Below, piece by piece: positions 8,660 to 19,548 of a stretch of DNA of 64,000 nucleotides; the first letter of the stretch is position 1; each line of letters starts with the position of its first letter. The DNA is taken from NCBI GenBank assembly GCA_014529385.2, contig CM043958.1:118105018-118169017 (forward strand), read 5' to 3'. A program made the translations under genes and the position numbers. Origin of the DNA: Adiantum capillus-veneris (taxonomy: Eukaryota > Streptophyta > Polypodiopsida > Polypodiales > Pteridaceae). The notes under the pieces are model-generated. The model was given only the letters and a program-made list of their open reading frames with translations. It did no database searches and had not been told where the DNA came from.

Positions 8660-11600
8660 GGCTGTCGCTGTCTGCCCACGCGTTGCTCATACAGAAAATT
8701 GTGTCTGCCTTCTTTTAGCTGCACAATGGAGACGTCGCTGTCTGCAAAACATGGGAGAGAAACAGAGTGTCGCACGCACATGTAAGCTTCTTTTAGCCTC
8801 CTCCCAAAAATAGCTTGAATACGAGTGAAAGGACAGTGGTAATGCGTGTGCTAGTCTCCACCCAACCGTGCTATCTTATAGCCTCCTTCTAGCGTACACG
8901 CTGTTCGGCCGTGCCGGTGGCCTTGCTCATAGGACCCATGTCCTTATACGTATACATTTACTTATTATTATAATTTAGTCATGCAAAGTATCAAAGAGGC
9001 TTACCATCTACCTTATACCTTATTGGGGTTTAGGACAAGAGGCAAACATACCTGCTCAAAGACACTTTGAATCTAAAGTTCTATCTATCAGAGGAGAAAG
9101 TACAGTTCAATATATATACCATATGATTTGGATAATTATGTCATTAATCCTTTACTGCTTACTTGATAAAGTAAATGTGTTTATACTAAAAAACATATCT
9201 ATCAGGTCGACCAACCCAAGTTCGCAGGACTAGGTGAGCGATGCTCTTTCAGATCATATTAGGCCTATAGGACTGCGGCCCAAAATTCTATTTTTATTCA
9301 CTAACTGCTGTGTTATTTACAGGTTCAAAAAAGGCTTCATGAATCCTTAACACCGCATGCTATGCAGATCTGTTCTATGCAGACCAGTATGATACAAAGG
9401 CATCAATATGTATTCAAATATGTGTGCGTATCCGTGTGGTTACGAAAGCACAATTTCAACATTATAAGTGTGAAAAGCTTGTAGACAATGCTTGAAATTG
9501 ACAAAGTGGAGTGTATTTTCAACACAATGCACATAGCATGTAATTTCAAGAGCAAACCATACCAAGATTTGCCGTGGTTCTTGGAGTATGATGAGGGGTA
9601 CTTCCCTCCCAACGAAGAAAGGGCACACAATGACGTCTTAAATGATAGGGAAGAAAGAGCGCGTGGAGGTAACAAATGTCCACAACAGTAGAGTCTAGTG
9701 TGAAAATGCCTCGGGGAGAGGGGTTTGCTACAACATCCCAGGTAGCAAAGTTGTTAGTTTCACTATGACCTTTTTCTTGTACCTTCAAGCGAGTTAATTT
9801 TTTATAACCATTTTGATATTGTTGTGTAGATGGAACATTCCGGGGAAGCTTCAGGCTCACTTTTTTATTGCTATCTTTGTGGTGTTCAGGAAAAAAAAAG
9901 TGGAATGCCTGCAAAGGAAGTAATTGACTTCGCAACAAGTCTAGAAACAAAAATATTGCATGTCTTGGACATGCCATTAGTTACATGCCCGTCAATCGAT
10001 ATGTGGCCTTCTTAAATGGAAGTTGTCGTGTGGATCAAGATCTAGCTTGATCCATTTGAGCGTTTTTGCAAATATTGATGGCAACCATATTCAGATTGTG
10101 CATTTCAGGTCGGACAAGACAAAGGAGCATTGTGAAGCCACACATCGTGGAGAAATGTCTACAATGAACGCTTCTATTTTATTTTTTCCATCCAATACTT
10201 TTGTGTATGGGCTATCTAATTCTGATGTGCCAGATTGAACAACTCGCTCAACTCGTGCTTGCAATTGTCGATGACAAAGGTGTGTTTGTAGTTGTTTGTT
10301 AGTCAGATAATTATGGCACGGTTTGTGATATCACTCCTGCAGCAAGATGGCATGAAGACCACCTAAACGTAGTTGTATGTAAGACACTAATCTATAAGAA
10401 AGAAAGTAGGAATGTACGCACATTGTTGGTGTTTGCAATGAGGAAAGAGCACACTTAGACATCATAGACCATTGACATACCGTCGGATGACGCCTAGTTC
10501 GATTTGCTAGAGGAGGATGATTGGACAAAAGAGGAGGATGGGTGTTGAGGCGAAGGAGCCCAATCATACCTATCTAGATGGGCCAACAAAACCGCTTTTC
10601 CCTCACTTATTTATTTTCCACCTATGCCAGCATTGTAAATCTTGAACTCAAAAGAGTCTGATTAGTTTCGAACCAATTTTGTACTTAACGAAGAGGCTAG
10701 ATGCTAGAGCCCATCACATTTTGGAGATACTTATCCCTTTCTAGCCAAAAAGACCCAATCTTATGTATATAAGCCAAAATTTGTAATTATTAAGGAGCTG
10801 TTTTTTACTTTGAAGCTTATGTAATGAAGAGTACGTCTACGCTTGCAAGCTCACTATTCCTTGTATGGGTAAGCTTTGCTAGTGAAACTTCATGTGTTGC
10901 TTCCTCATGCTCTTGGCATCATGTATATGAATGTGCTATGATTGAGTGTGTGTGCGCAATGCAATGAGCGGTTTTAGCTCTAGGTTGCCTAGGGTCTTAA
11001 AGTGCTCATTTTGTGTTTTTTATTGGTGTTTTAAGTGAAACTAAGCATGGATAGAGGTAAGTAGGCCTTAGGAGGAGCCAAACGACCCCTTATTCGTCAT
11101 TTTTGGTGAAGCTGAGAGGTGGCACCAATTGTAGTTGCTCACTTACCCGACTATGAGGAAGTGACCAGAAGGTGCAAATTAAACCTTAGTAGTAGCTATT
11201 GTGGTTGCTTCCACCTTTCATATTTTTCCATCCAAGTCATACCATCAGGATCTTGAGACTCTATACTTGCCAATTTCACCTTCCACTAGTCAAAAAGGTT
11301 CAAAAGTTGGATAAAAACCAATCAAAATTGCCTAAGTGACCAAGTGTGGAAAGTTAACTTGCCTTTTGACAAGACAAAACCTGAAATTGCAGATGGCACA
11401 TAGGTGCAAAAGACTACACAGGTGATACGGAAACTGTGTCAGAAGTCCAAAATTCCACAAAAGCCATCTACTGTGGTAGTTGCCATATGTGCCAGACTCG
11501 GACTAGCTTGATGTCATTTGATTCCTAGCAGTGCAAGGATCTCAAATATACATTCCTTGACTTAGTGGTCTGCATGATCATCCTCCGAGCTGTCAGAAGC

Positions 11601-12380
11601 TACATCTTGTGGCCCCACGTATGCTGCTTAACCAAAGCGCCTGTGAACATGTCTATTGGGTTGCAAGATTGCTTCTTGTTGGCTAGTGTCAAAGTCCAAC
11701 AAGTTATAATTAACAACAACTCGATCTATAATAGATGGATCGAACTCGCCAATTGCGAACGTGCTGCAAAGAAACGCATCTTGTCCGTCATACATCATGC
11801 TTGTGTTGATTACAAGGACATAAGATCCTTGTTGAGAGATAGGTGTTTCGGTTGGACGGCCCCACATCCTTGTCACTACTCATAATGAGGGTAAAAACCT
11901 TATAGCCTGGACATAAATTTAATCTTCTATTGGCATCCTCCGTCTTTTATCTCTCTCTCTCTCTTTGTTCACGTTGTAAACTACCTCACATTCTCTAGTC
12001 ATGTCCAATCCCCGCACACCTCGGTCTAGAGGTGCACGGAGATCAGAAGTACCGGGTTATAATCTCATCTTTATTGGTCAATGCCTATATTTGTGGGTAC
12101 GAGAAATCTACATAGCCACGTCTACATAATAGTGTATGTAGTGGACAAAATACCTTTGCCTCTTCTCTAGTTGTAGCATTTCACAGCATCTTAACATCTC
12201 TTCACAGTAGATCTTTGTTCGAGGGATTACTTAGCACATGTGACATGTTGGCCTCCAATCTGAGTATCATGCCGTTGAAAGATTTCCAACTTAAGGTCGC
12301 ATCCGTAGAGAGGAAGAGAGGGATCACCGTTTGTCTAACTCTAATTTTTTTGATGTAATCCCGAAGGTAGACTCTAATAT
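8660..12380. other. Anonymous non-coding DNA
   Basis: I see no supported gene here. Short open frames occur on both strands near 9.5-10.0 kb and at 11.6-11.9 kb (up to 143 codons), but none shows a domain, and opposite-strand frames overlap. It may contain decayed LTR DNA: phrases such as the gene-poor stretch near 11.1-11.5 kb resemble in style the stretch at 16.1-16.5 kb, but I cannot align them with confidence. Confidence 0.5.
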
Positions 12381-12383
12381 AAA

Positions 12384-13015
12384 AACTCAATCCAAAATCT
12401 AATCTTAAATCTAACCTAAATGAACATGTGGTGATTCGCGGCTAATTGAATATGGTTAGTGTGTGAGTTAATAGGTGTCAGATTCTAATGGGAATATACA
12501 TATTGTTGTGTAACTAGTGTTTGCTCTTTGGGCAAAGCGCGCCTTCATTGACATGCACTAAAATCTAACCTAAATCTAATCAAATCTTAAATCGAACATA
12601 AATCTAGATCTAATCTAATCTTAAACTCAAAATAAACATAAATCTAATCTAATCATAAATTTAATCTAAACCTAAATGTGATCTAAATTAAATTTAGATT
12701 TAATCTAGTTAATTTTAAATCTTGTTTTAGATATAATCTTGTTTTAGATATAATCTTGTTTTAATCTTAGATCTAAATCTAATTTAATATTAAACTCAAC
12801 ATAAACCTAAATCTAATCCAATCTTAAATCCTAAACCTAAATGTAATCTAACTTAAATCTAACATAGCTAGCTAATCTTTAATACTTTCCTAATTTTAAA
12901 TCTAACTTAATCTTAATCTAACGTAAATCTAAATCTAACCTAAACTTAAACTCAACATAAACATAAATCTAATTGTAATCTAACCTAATCTAATTTAAAT
13001 CTTAACCTAATCTTT
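12384..13015. repeat. Degenerate AAATCTAA-type tandem repeat, telomere-like
   Basis: The + strand is built from many short variants of AAATCTAA, AACCTAAA and AATCTTAA, with phase changes every few units. Single units such as CTAAACCTAAA are one step from the plant telomere repeat CCCTAAA. The tract is about 630 bp and has no coding potential. It grades directly into a pyrimidine microsatellite at 13.02 kb. It is either a decayed interstitial telomeric tract or an unrelated A/T-rich minisatellite. Confidence 0.6.
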
Positions 13016-13039
13016 TGCTCTCTTTATTTTCTCCCCTTA

Positions 13040-13109
13040 CCTGTCCCTTTCGTCTTCTCCCCCTCTCTCTCTCTTTGGTTTTTTGTTTTCTCTCTCTTTC
13101 TCTTTGTTT

Positions 13110-13148
<39 letters not shown>

Positions 13149-13181
13149 TTTTATACATTTCTCTCTCTCATTCTCTGTCTT

Positions 13182-13215
<34 letters not shown>

Positions 13216-13281
13216 GTGTGTGCGTATGTATGCATTCTTTGTTTATGCATGTGTGTGTGTATGTTTTTTGTTTATGCATAT

Positions 13282-13327
<46 letters not shown>

Positions 13328-13335
13328 AAAGACAC

Positions 13336-13412
<77 letters not shown>

Positions 13413-13482
13413 GAGGGGAAGGGAACATGAGAGAGAGGAGAAAGAAGGAGCATACCTGGCTCTCCTCCCTCTCCTCGTGTAT

Positions 13483-13516
<34 letters not shown>

Positions 13517-13530
13517 AAGAAACAGAGAGA
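13040..13530. repeat. Compound microsatellite (TC)n-(GT)n-(GA)n-(GT)n
   Basis: TC runs lie at 13113-13145, 13186-13212 and 13282-13324, GT at 13339-13372, GA from 13373, and another GT run at 13484-13514. All open frames over this tract, on both strands, are Ser-Leu, Cys-Val, Arg-Glu or His-Thr dipeptide artefacts and should be ignored. Confidence 0.9.
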
Positions 13531-13567
13531 GAGGGAGAGCGCGGGTTACCTCTTTGCTTGAGCGTTG

Positions 13568-13594
13568 AAAACTCAGATATGAGATCTGAGTTTT
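13568..13594. repeat. Perfect 11-bp inverted repeat
   Basis: AAAACTCAGAT (13568-13578), a 5-base loop, then ATCTGAGTTTT (13584-13594). It lies just inside the CACTA terminal region and may be part of that element's subterminal structure. Confidence 0.6.
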
Positions 13595-13599
13595 TGGGC

Positions 13600-13747
13600 G
13601 CTTTCGGTTTATTTTTTACCCCTGTCGGCGTCGCTATGGGCGTCACTGTGTAACAAATAAAATAGCAACGCTCCTGGCGACGCCGTAGATTTTCACTTTT
13701 GAGCGTCGCATTGCGAGCATCGCTAATGTGAAGTACCTCTTGTAGTG
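13600..13747. mobile_element. Right terminus of a CACTA (En/Spm) transposon
   Basis: Read from the right on the minus strand, the end is CACTACAAGAGGTACTTCAC, the classic plant CACTA terminal inverted repeat. It is followed inward by GCGATGCT, GCGACGC and other GCGTCGC/GCGACGC variants, which match the subterminal repeats bound by CACTA transposase. The terminus is at 13747 and the possible 3-bp target duplication is CTC at 13748-13750. The matching left end was not found to the left, perhaps because the microsatellites have expanded inside the element. The transposase at 16.5 kb lies outside this end. Confidence 0.7.
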
Positions 13748-13824
13748 CTCGCGATTATAAGTCCTTCCAAAGGAGCGGGCTTATCAACATAATTATAATG
13801 AGATGGCGATCCATGGGTGTGAGC

Positions 13825-13825
<1 letters not shown>

Positions 13826-13866
<41 letters not shown>

Positions 13867-14010
13867 TTGTATGTGTGTCTTCCAATAGCTTGCCTTTAGT
13901 AGTCATATATCTTCTTTGTGTGTGTTGATGAGAGAGAGAGTGTGTGTGTGTGTCTGTTACGTACCTCTATTGCGTTTAATCTAGCCCCATGTGTGCAATG
14001 GGAGTAGGTG

Positions 14011-14091
<81 letters not shown>

Positions 14092-14275
14092 GGGTCTCAC
14101 TGTATTGTGTCGATAAGAGAATAGAGAGAGACAGAGATGCTCGACATTGTGCACATGTATTTGTCCATTGGAGCGACATAATAGAGAGAAACACACACAC
14201 ATACACACACACATATATATAGAGAGAGAGTGAACATTTTTCAAGTGCATGTAGAGAGAGAGAGAGAGAGAGATT
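13826..14275. repeat. Second microsatellite cluster
   Basis: TC at 13826-13864, GT at about 14017-14052, GA at 14056-14088, a CA/TA patch near 14190-14218 and GA near 14249-14272. Reading frames across it are dipeptide artefacts. Confidence 0.85.
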
Positions 14276-14532
14276 AATTTACCTAGCTGGTGAGAGTCTA
14301 AAAGGTTAGCTTCATTAACGACTTCCAAAAGTTAGTGTTAACAAGTCCTTTAACGTTATGCAAGCTAGGGTGATCCTCGAGGTGAGAATCGTACCCAAGC
14401 ATGAGGTGTTAAGACGCTTAAAGTGGTTGTGGGAACCTTGCCCAAAGCTTGAGGTGATTTTTATGCTTAAATGACTAAGGTTTTTGAAATGCTAAATTCA
14501 AAGATAAATTCTCAAGAGGCATGAACGTCCAT

Positions 14533-14651
14533 GCTTGATTGAATAAGGCTTGAAGTATTCAATTAAAAACAAATGACTTAAGAAGCATAAAAGACACATC
14601 GTTGCTTGATTGACTAAGTCCTTGAAGTATTCAATTCGACCAAATGACTTA
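14533..14651. repeat. 48-bp direct duplication
   Basis: 14533-14580 and 14604-14651 are near-identical (GCTTGATTGA.TAAG..., TTGAAGTATTCAATT, CAAATGACTTA), 71 bases apart. Confidence 0.6.
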
Positions 14652-15082
14652 AAAGACACATATTCAAATGATCCTCCACATGTGGCCCTCATGATGTGCT
14701 TGAATGCTATTGGTTAGGTTTTAAAGGGGTCTAATGAGAATATAGGGTCTAATGTTGACAGGTTCGGCTTCCCGATGGTAAGTCTTACTGGACTCTGCTA
14801 CTCACTTAAATTTTGTGTGGCTTGAATTTATACTATTATATCCTTGGGTGATTCATATTTCCTATTGCACGCCTTGGATACTTGCCCCCATCATACCGCT
14901 AGCATTGTATGATCGCTTGCTTATATAGTTGTATTAGCTCAGGCTTATTGTAGCCCTATGAAATTTTGAACAGACACCATTTGGCATGGATTTTTGTAAG
15001 ACACAACACAATGGACCTTATAGCTCAATGCATCTTGAATGCTGTGGTGATATGCTCAAAGCATTACAGTAAGGGGCAATAG

Positions 15083-15225
15083 TGACCTTCTACTCCCTAC
15101 TTTGAAATGCACTGAAGGTAAGGAATATTTGTCCCTCACTTACCCTTTGGCTATTTTTATCTTTCTTGAAAAATAAATAATGAGAGAGGATGCGTGATCG
15201 CAAAATATGGTGATGATATAGTGGT
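15083..15225. repeat. Dispersed repeat, copy 1
   Basis: This stretch matches 36362-36520 in the same orientation. Both contain GTGACCT.CTACT.CCTACTTT, AGGTAAGG.ATATTTGTCC, CTCACTTA.CCTTTGG and AATGAGAGAGGATG...TGATC.CAAAATA. The family is unknown. Confidence 0.65.
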
Positions 15226-15452
15226 TGGTGTCGTAATCATCTAGAAGGGATCTGTCGATTTACTAAGGGTTTCTATGGGCTTTTACTTCTCTTCAAAAGC
15301 CCGTGCCAACAACTCTAGCATTATCACTCTCCCTACATCTTCTGGGTGAATTGGCTCGTATTCTCATATGTACTTATCGACAAAAATGATATGGATTCCA
15401 ATTGCAGAATCATATGAAAACAAGTACATGAATTTGTCTTTGCTTAATTCGT

Positions 15453-15830
15453 TCACATGGGTTCCATGCAACGGTAGTAAGAGATGACTCTCCCATCCTC
15501 ATGCTTGTAAATCCCAATATTTTTGTGAATTGTAGCCACTCTCACTACTCTCTTGTCATGAATGTAGAAGGCTCTAGGAAGATTAAGCTTAAGAGGTAGT
15601 TCTTGGATCTCCATAACCATCTTCCCTTTTGCTATGTTGTCTCCGTACCGAATGTAATTTTTTGGGTCTTTGACAATGAAGTAGTGGTTTCCCTCTTCAT
15701 CATGGAACCTATCACCATCATTGTTTACTAGGTTTACTGCTAGTCCTCTAGCTACACGTTCTTCAATATAGATGGATTGACGTCCTCGAACATCCACATA
15801 CACTAGGACTCCATGGGTGTTTGTTTCATT
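15453..15830 (-). CDS. Unidentified coding remnant, beta-rich
   Basis: The frame is open from about 15830 to a stop at 15453; the Met assigned at 15803 would be a GTG, so the true start is upstream or lost. The protein has the look of a real globular domain: GVLVYVDVRGRQSIYIEE, then GDRFHDEEGNHYFIVKD and RAFYIHDKRVVRVATIHK. I do not recognise the family. The stretch just upstream (15826-16104) is open in another frame and may be the same broken gene. No RBS or TATA is informative. Confidence 0.4.
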   Translation of the reverse strand, partial: NETNTHGVLVYVDVRGRQSIYIEERVARGLAVNLVNNDGDRFHDEEGNHYFIVKDPKNYIRYGDNIAKGKMVMEIQELPLKLNLPRAFYIHDKRVVRVATIHKNIGIYKHEDGRVISYYRCMEPM

Positions 15831-16104
15831 TAGGAAAATTTTTGTGTATATTGGTGTGTTTTAAGGGTTTTGGGGAGGTGCTAAGCCCCATAGTCCCTTG
15901 CTGTTGAAAGCCTTCTAGTTGTTGATTAGACATCCACTGATATGATTTGTCAAAAGAGGTGTCAGTATCATTGCCCTCTTCTATGATTGAAGCTAAGGAA
16001 TCTATCTTGTCTTGGTTTACACTCTCTTCCATTGACACTAGACTCCTTTGGTCCATCGTCGTTACTCTATCGTCCTGTTGAATGATTAGTCCAAATTCCC
16101 TCAA
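15826..16104 (-). pseudogene. Unidentified acidic coding remnant
   Basis: A 92-residue frame rich in Asp, Glu and Gln (REFGLIIQQDDRVTTMD, SLASIIEEGNDTDTSF). It directly precedes the frame at 15453-15830 on the same strand, one frameshift away, and could be its N-terminal part. No domain is recognised. Confidence 0.3.
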
Positions 16105-16114
16105 AAATCTTTAA

Positions 16115-16500
16115 TGAAATTCAAAATTTGTAGAAATTCTGAAATCTAGGTTGAGAATTTGACAATTCAAAGCCTAATAATTAAGGAGCTCTTTGAGGGT
16201 GATTCTGGAGTCTGTTTGACTCAACCAAGGTAGTTCTAGAATCTTGGTAGGATGGACTACAAGCTACTGGGGTTAAATTTTCCAGCTGAATTAGATGGCA
16301 GCAACCATGGTAGCTGTCACTGGTGAGCTTTTTGAGTCTCATCACTTTTTGCTGGTTGGTCTTTGCCTGGTAGGTCTTTTGACACCTTGATTGAAGTGTT
16401 TTAATTCTTTTTGATGCCTGTTATGTCAATTATCAAAAGTTGTCCTTGGAAGTTTAGTTTTTATGTGATTTGAGGGGCTTTTACTGGTCCAAATTCCCAA
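16115..16500. other. Non-coding spacer before CACTA transposase
   Basis: I see no gene. It may hold 5' introns or leader of the CACTA transposase. No CACTA left terminus is visible. Confidence 0.4.
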
Positions 16501-16507
16501 CGAGGCA

Positions 16508-17941
16508 ATGTTTGAGCCCGAGATCGATGAAATGATCGAGACGATCATGGATTCAGAAAGTCTTATCTATGATGATATAAAAAGTGAAGCAGATACACCA
16601 TTGTATGATGGAGCACGTGTGTCTAGATTGAAGGCGCTCCTGGTTCTTCTCAACATGCAGGCAAAGTTTGGATGGAGTGACACTAGCATCACAACACTTT
16701 TCAGGTGATCTATTACAATGTGTCTACTCTAATAAAAAACTCTAGATGTATAATGATCTGATAGATTGCTTACACAATTGTACCGCATTTTTTTCGATGT
16801 GTAGATTGCTTAAAGAGCACATACTACCAGCTGATAATGTGATGCCAGATTCCAGAGAGGAAGTAAGAAAGATCTTCCAAAACTTGGGGATGGATTACAA
16901 TTTGATTCACGCTTGTCCTAACGACTGCATTCTTTTCAGAGGGGAATACATAAACATGGAAAAGTGTCTGAAATGTGATCCCGAGAGATATCGAGTAGAT
17001 CTCCAAGGAACAAAAATTCCACAAAAGGTTTTGCAACATTTTCCTCTGCTTCCTCACATCAAGCATTTCTTGAAATGTAAGTCCATGGCCACCCTAGCAT
17101 CATGGCATGAGGAGAATAAATCTTCAGATGGTGTGCTACGGATTGTGTAGCCTGGAAACATATAGATGAAACATGGTCGGATTTTGCTAGGGAAGCTTGA
17201 AATTTGCACCTAGGCCAAGCTATGGATGGCGTAAATCCATTTGGTCAAAGATCAACATCTTATAGCGTATGGCCCGTTGTCGTCGTCAACTACAACATTC
17301 CCCCATGGTTGACTACCAAGAAGGGGCACCTATGGCTAAGCTTGATTGTGTCGGGCGGTATAAAGTGAAGAATATGGATGTGTATCTTTGTCCACTATTG
17401 GAAGAGCTACAACAATTGTGGATTGGCATAGAAGTGGTGGATATGAGCCGACACACAGGTCGATGGAATGCTTTGATCAGAGGCATTCTAATGTGGACCA
17501 TGCATGACTATCCCGGACTAGCAGAATGCTCACAATCAAACTCAAACACTGTAAATCTTGGTTTTTATCAAGCTATCTATTGTCATGTGTATACATGCAG
17601 GGCTTCAAACAAGCGGATACAGAGCATGTGTCACATGTGGACCTAGACCGAATGCACGTCGGGCGCCCTCATTGAAGAAGAAAATCTGCGAAGGTCATCA
17701 AGCGTATCTTCTAGATAATCATTTGTTACGCGACGGATTTTTGGGAAGAGAACCACCGAGGATGTCTGCACAAGCATGGTTAGAGCAGAAGGAGATGTGT
17801 GATGACGGTTTGCCCCTAGGGATGAAGAGACTCTCTCTATGGTACGACTTACCATATTGGCCCTGACTCATGATCAATCACTTGATCGATCCAATGCACA
17901 TATTCAAGAATGTGGGTAATCTGCTATGGGACCATCTGACC
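16508..17941 (+). pseudogene. CACTA TNP2-like transposase, N-terminal and catalytic part
   Basis: Would excise and reinsert CACTA elements. Order seen: RLKALLVLLNMQAKFGWSD (exon ending 16706); intron about 16707-16805 (CAG|GTGATC to TGTAG|ATTGC); LLKEHILPADNVMPDSREEV, MDYNLIHACPNDCILFRGEY; then IDETWSDFAREA, DGVNPFGQRSTSYSIWPVV and NYNIPPWLTTKKGHLWLS; then NMDVYLCPLLEELQQLW; a likely intron ending with ACATGCAG near 17598; GYRACVTCGP with its Cys pair; and INHLIDPMHIFKNVGNLLW. All are hallmarks of Transposase_21/TNP2. Breaks: a TGT-AG stop at 17148, a stop within 17210, a frameshift near 17345 and TGA at 17864-17866. A solo LTR then cuts the frame right after DHLT. Confidence 0.85.
17937..17941. 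other. Target-site duplication, left copy
   Basis: TGACC directly precedes the TGTAAC start of the inserted LTR and is repeated at 19544-19548. Confidence 0.8.
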
Positions 17942-19543
17942 TGTAACATTTAATGGCCTAAAAACTTATGTGTAGCGGAAATTAGCATGAACATAGTGGG
18001 CATTTCATTAATAGATTCCTAATGAGAATTACAAGAGTGCTTGGGTGGAGAGAGCAACAAAAAGCATAACACCTAGTTAGTTAGCATCAACAATACTTTG
18101 AAAAGAGAGAGAAATTAAGCTATTGACAACAGTTGAGGACCGGATTTGCATGGAGCCGGTCCCCCCTCCAAAAGGCTTTGTATTATGGTTTCTCCCATCA
18201 AGGGAGACATTGTACAATACAATTCTTTGTGTTCCTTCAAGACTAGCTAGTGCAATGAAGATGAAAGCTTCATGCACTAATTAGAAAAACACTTAGCAAA
18301 CACAACTTTAATTATCCCCGTTCTCATACCCAAGACCTCACACACCTTCGAAGATGGTGAGAGCTAGCAGGGTATGAGAGTAGATTGAGAGGAAGAAGGA
18401 GTATCTTACGAGAAAGATGTACATCTCCTCACATAATCACTCATATTAGCATAGATTAACTTAGTAATTAGCTTGTTAGAGGAGATGAGCATGCATTGAA
18501 GCTTGGCTCTTGGTTGGATTTGCATCCACATGCCAAGAGTTTGTCGATGTAGGCTTCTATCTCACAAGCTTGGAGTAGGTGATGAGCTCTCCATTAAAGC
18601 TTGGGAAGAGATAGTCTTCTCTTTCTTCACACATGAGATTGTGTGAGTGTGTGTGTGATAATGACTTGCAAAAATCAGCCCCCTCTCTCTCTTGGGCAAG
18701 CCCCCTTGCTATTTGCTCTTGCAGGCTCCCTATTGGACAATGCCAAGCTCAGCCAATGGCTATTAAGCAGCATAAGTGATAGCCTTCTGACATGTGTCTC
18801 CCTTTTCCCTTTTGTGAGATCTTAATCAATTAAACTTAATTGATTTAAATGAATTAAATCCCCATTGAACCTTTTCCCATTCTGACCAATAGGAATTAAG
18901 TAGCCCATTGGGCTGCTCAAATCGTATTGGACCCCTTCACAGGCTGTCCAATAATCATCCAGGAGACTTAATTTTCATTGGTTCTTTTTATTAAGTGTTT
19001 TAAAATTAATTAGGCTAAATTTACTCTAGCCTAATTCTCAATGGTCCACTTCAAGGGTCATCCAATAGGAATTGAGCACATTTTGGGAGCAACTAGCTTA
19101 GGCATCTGACATGTGTCCTTCATTCCCTTTGTGTAAAGGGGGCTTGCGTGTGTGTGTGTGTGGCTTTCTCTCTCATCCCCTACCTTTAGGGCTCGCCCCC
19201 TCATGTGTAGGGATGTGTGTTGACTTTGGAGAGTACACAAAACCACCCAATTCATTTTAAGCTTTAACCCTTTGGACACAACCTTTGAATTTTGGAACCT
19301 TAGCATTTTGGAAGTCTTAATGGATTGAACCTTAGGGTCTTTTTAGCCCATTGTTGAACATGGCTCTTTTGCAGATGGCCCCCCCTTTGGATCCCTATTT
19401 TCCCTCCTTTGGATCCCTACTATGGCCGGTCTGCTAGCTTAACCAATATTCTAGCTTTTTCTCCCCTGGCACTTCCCCATATTAAATGATCAGTTTAACA
19501 TGAGAAAATCATTTAGGAGAATTAGATATTGATTATTATGACA
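17942..19543. mobile_element. Solo LTR inserted in CACTA transposase
   Basis: A 1602-bp insertion with TGT...ACA ends (TGTAACATTT at left, TTATGACA at right) and a 5-bp TGACC duplication on both sides. Removing it and one TGACC copy rejoins the transposase frame exactly: DHLT continues into GKKDTLGARVDLRN. It has no coding capacity, so a solo LTR is the best reading. The first part is T/A-rich with microsatellite patches. Bases 18201-18535 are homologous, in reverse orientation, to 44505-44840. Orientation of the LTR is not known. Confidence 0.82.
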
Positions 19544-19548
19544 TGACC
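19544..19548. other. Target-site duplication, right copy
   Basis: TGACC follows the CA end of the inserted LTR; it pairs with 17937-17941. Confidence 0.8.

Noticed and set aside
9546-9977. 143-codon minus-strand ORF
   Set aside because: No domain, overlapped by two plus-strand frames, and composition like random A/T-rich DNA.
11628-11876. Minus-strand ORF as a CACTA DUF4216 remnant
   Set aside because: The resemblance is limited to a few residues, and the opposite strand is open for longer.
13002-14328. Many ORFs of 60-119 codons on both strands
   Set aside because: They translate dinucleotide repeats (Ser-Leu, Arg-Glu, His-Thr, Cys-Val) and have no meaning as genes.
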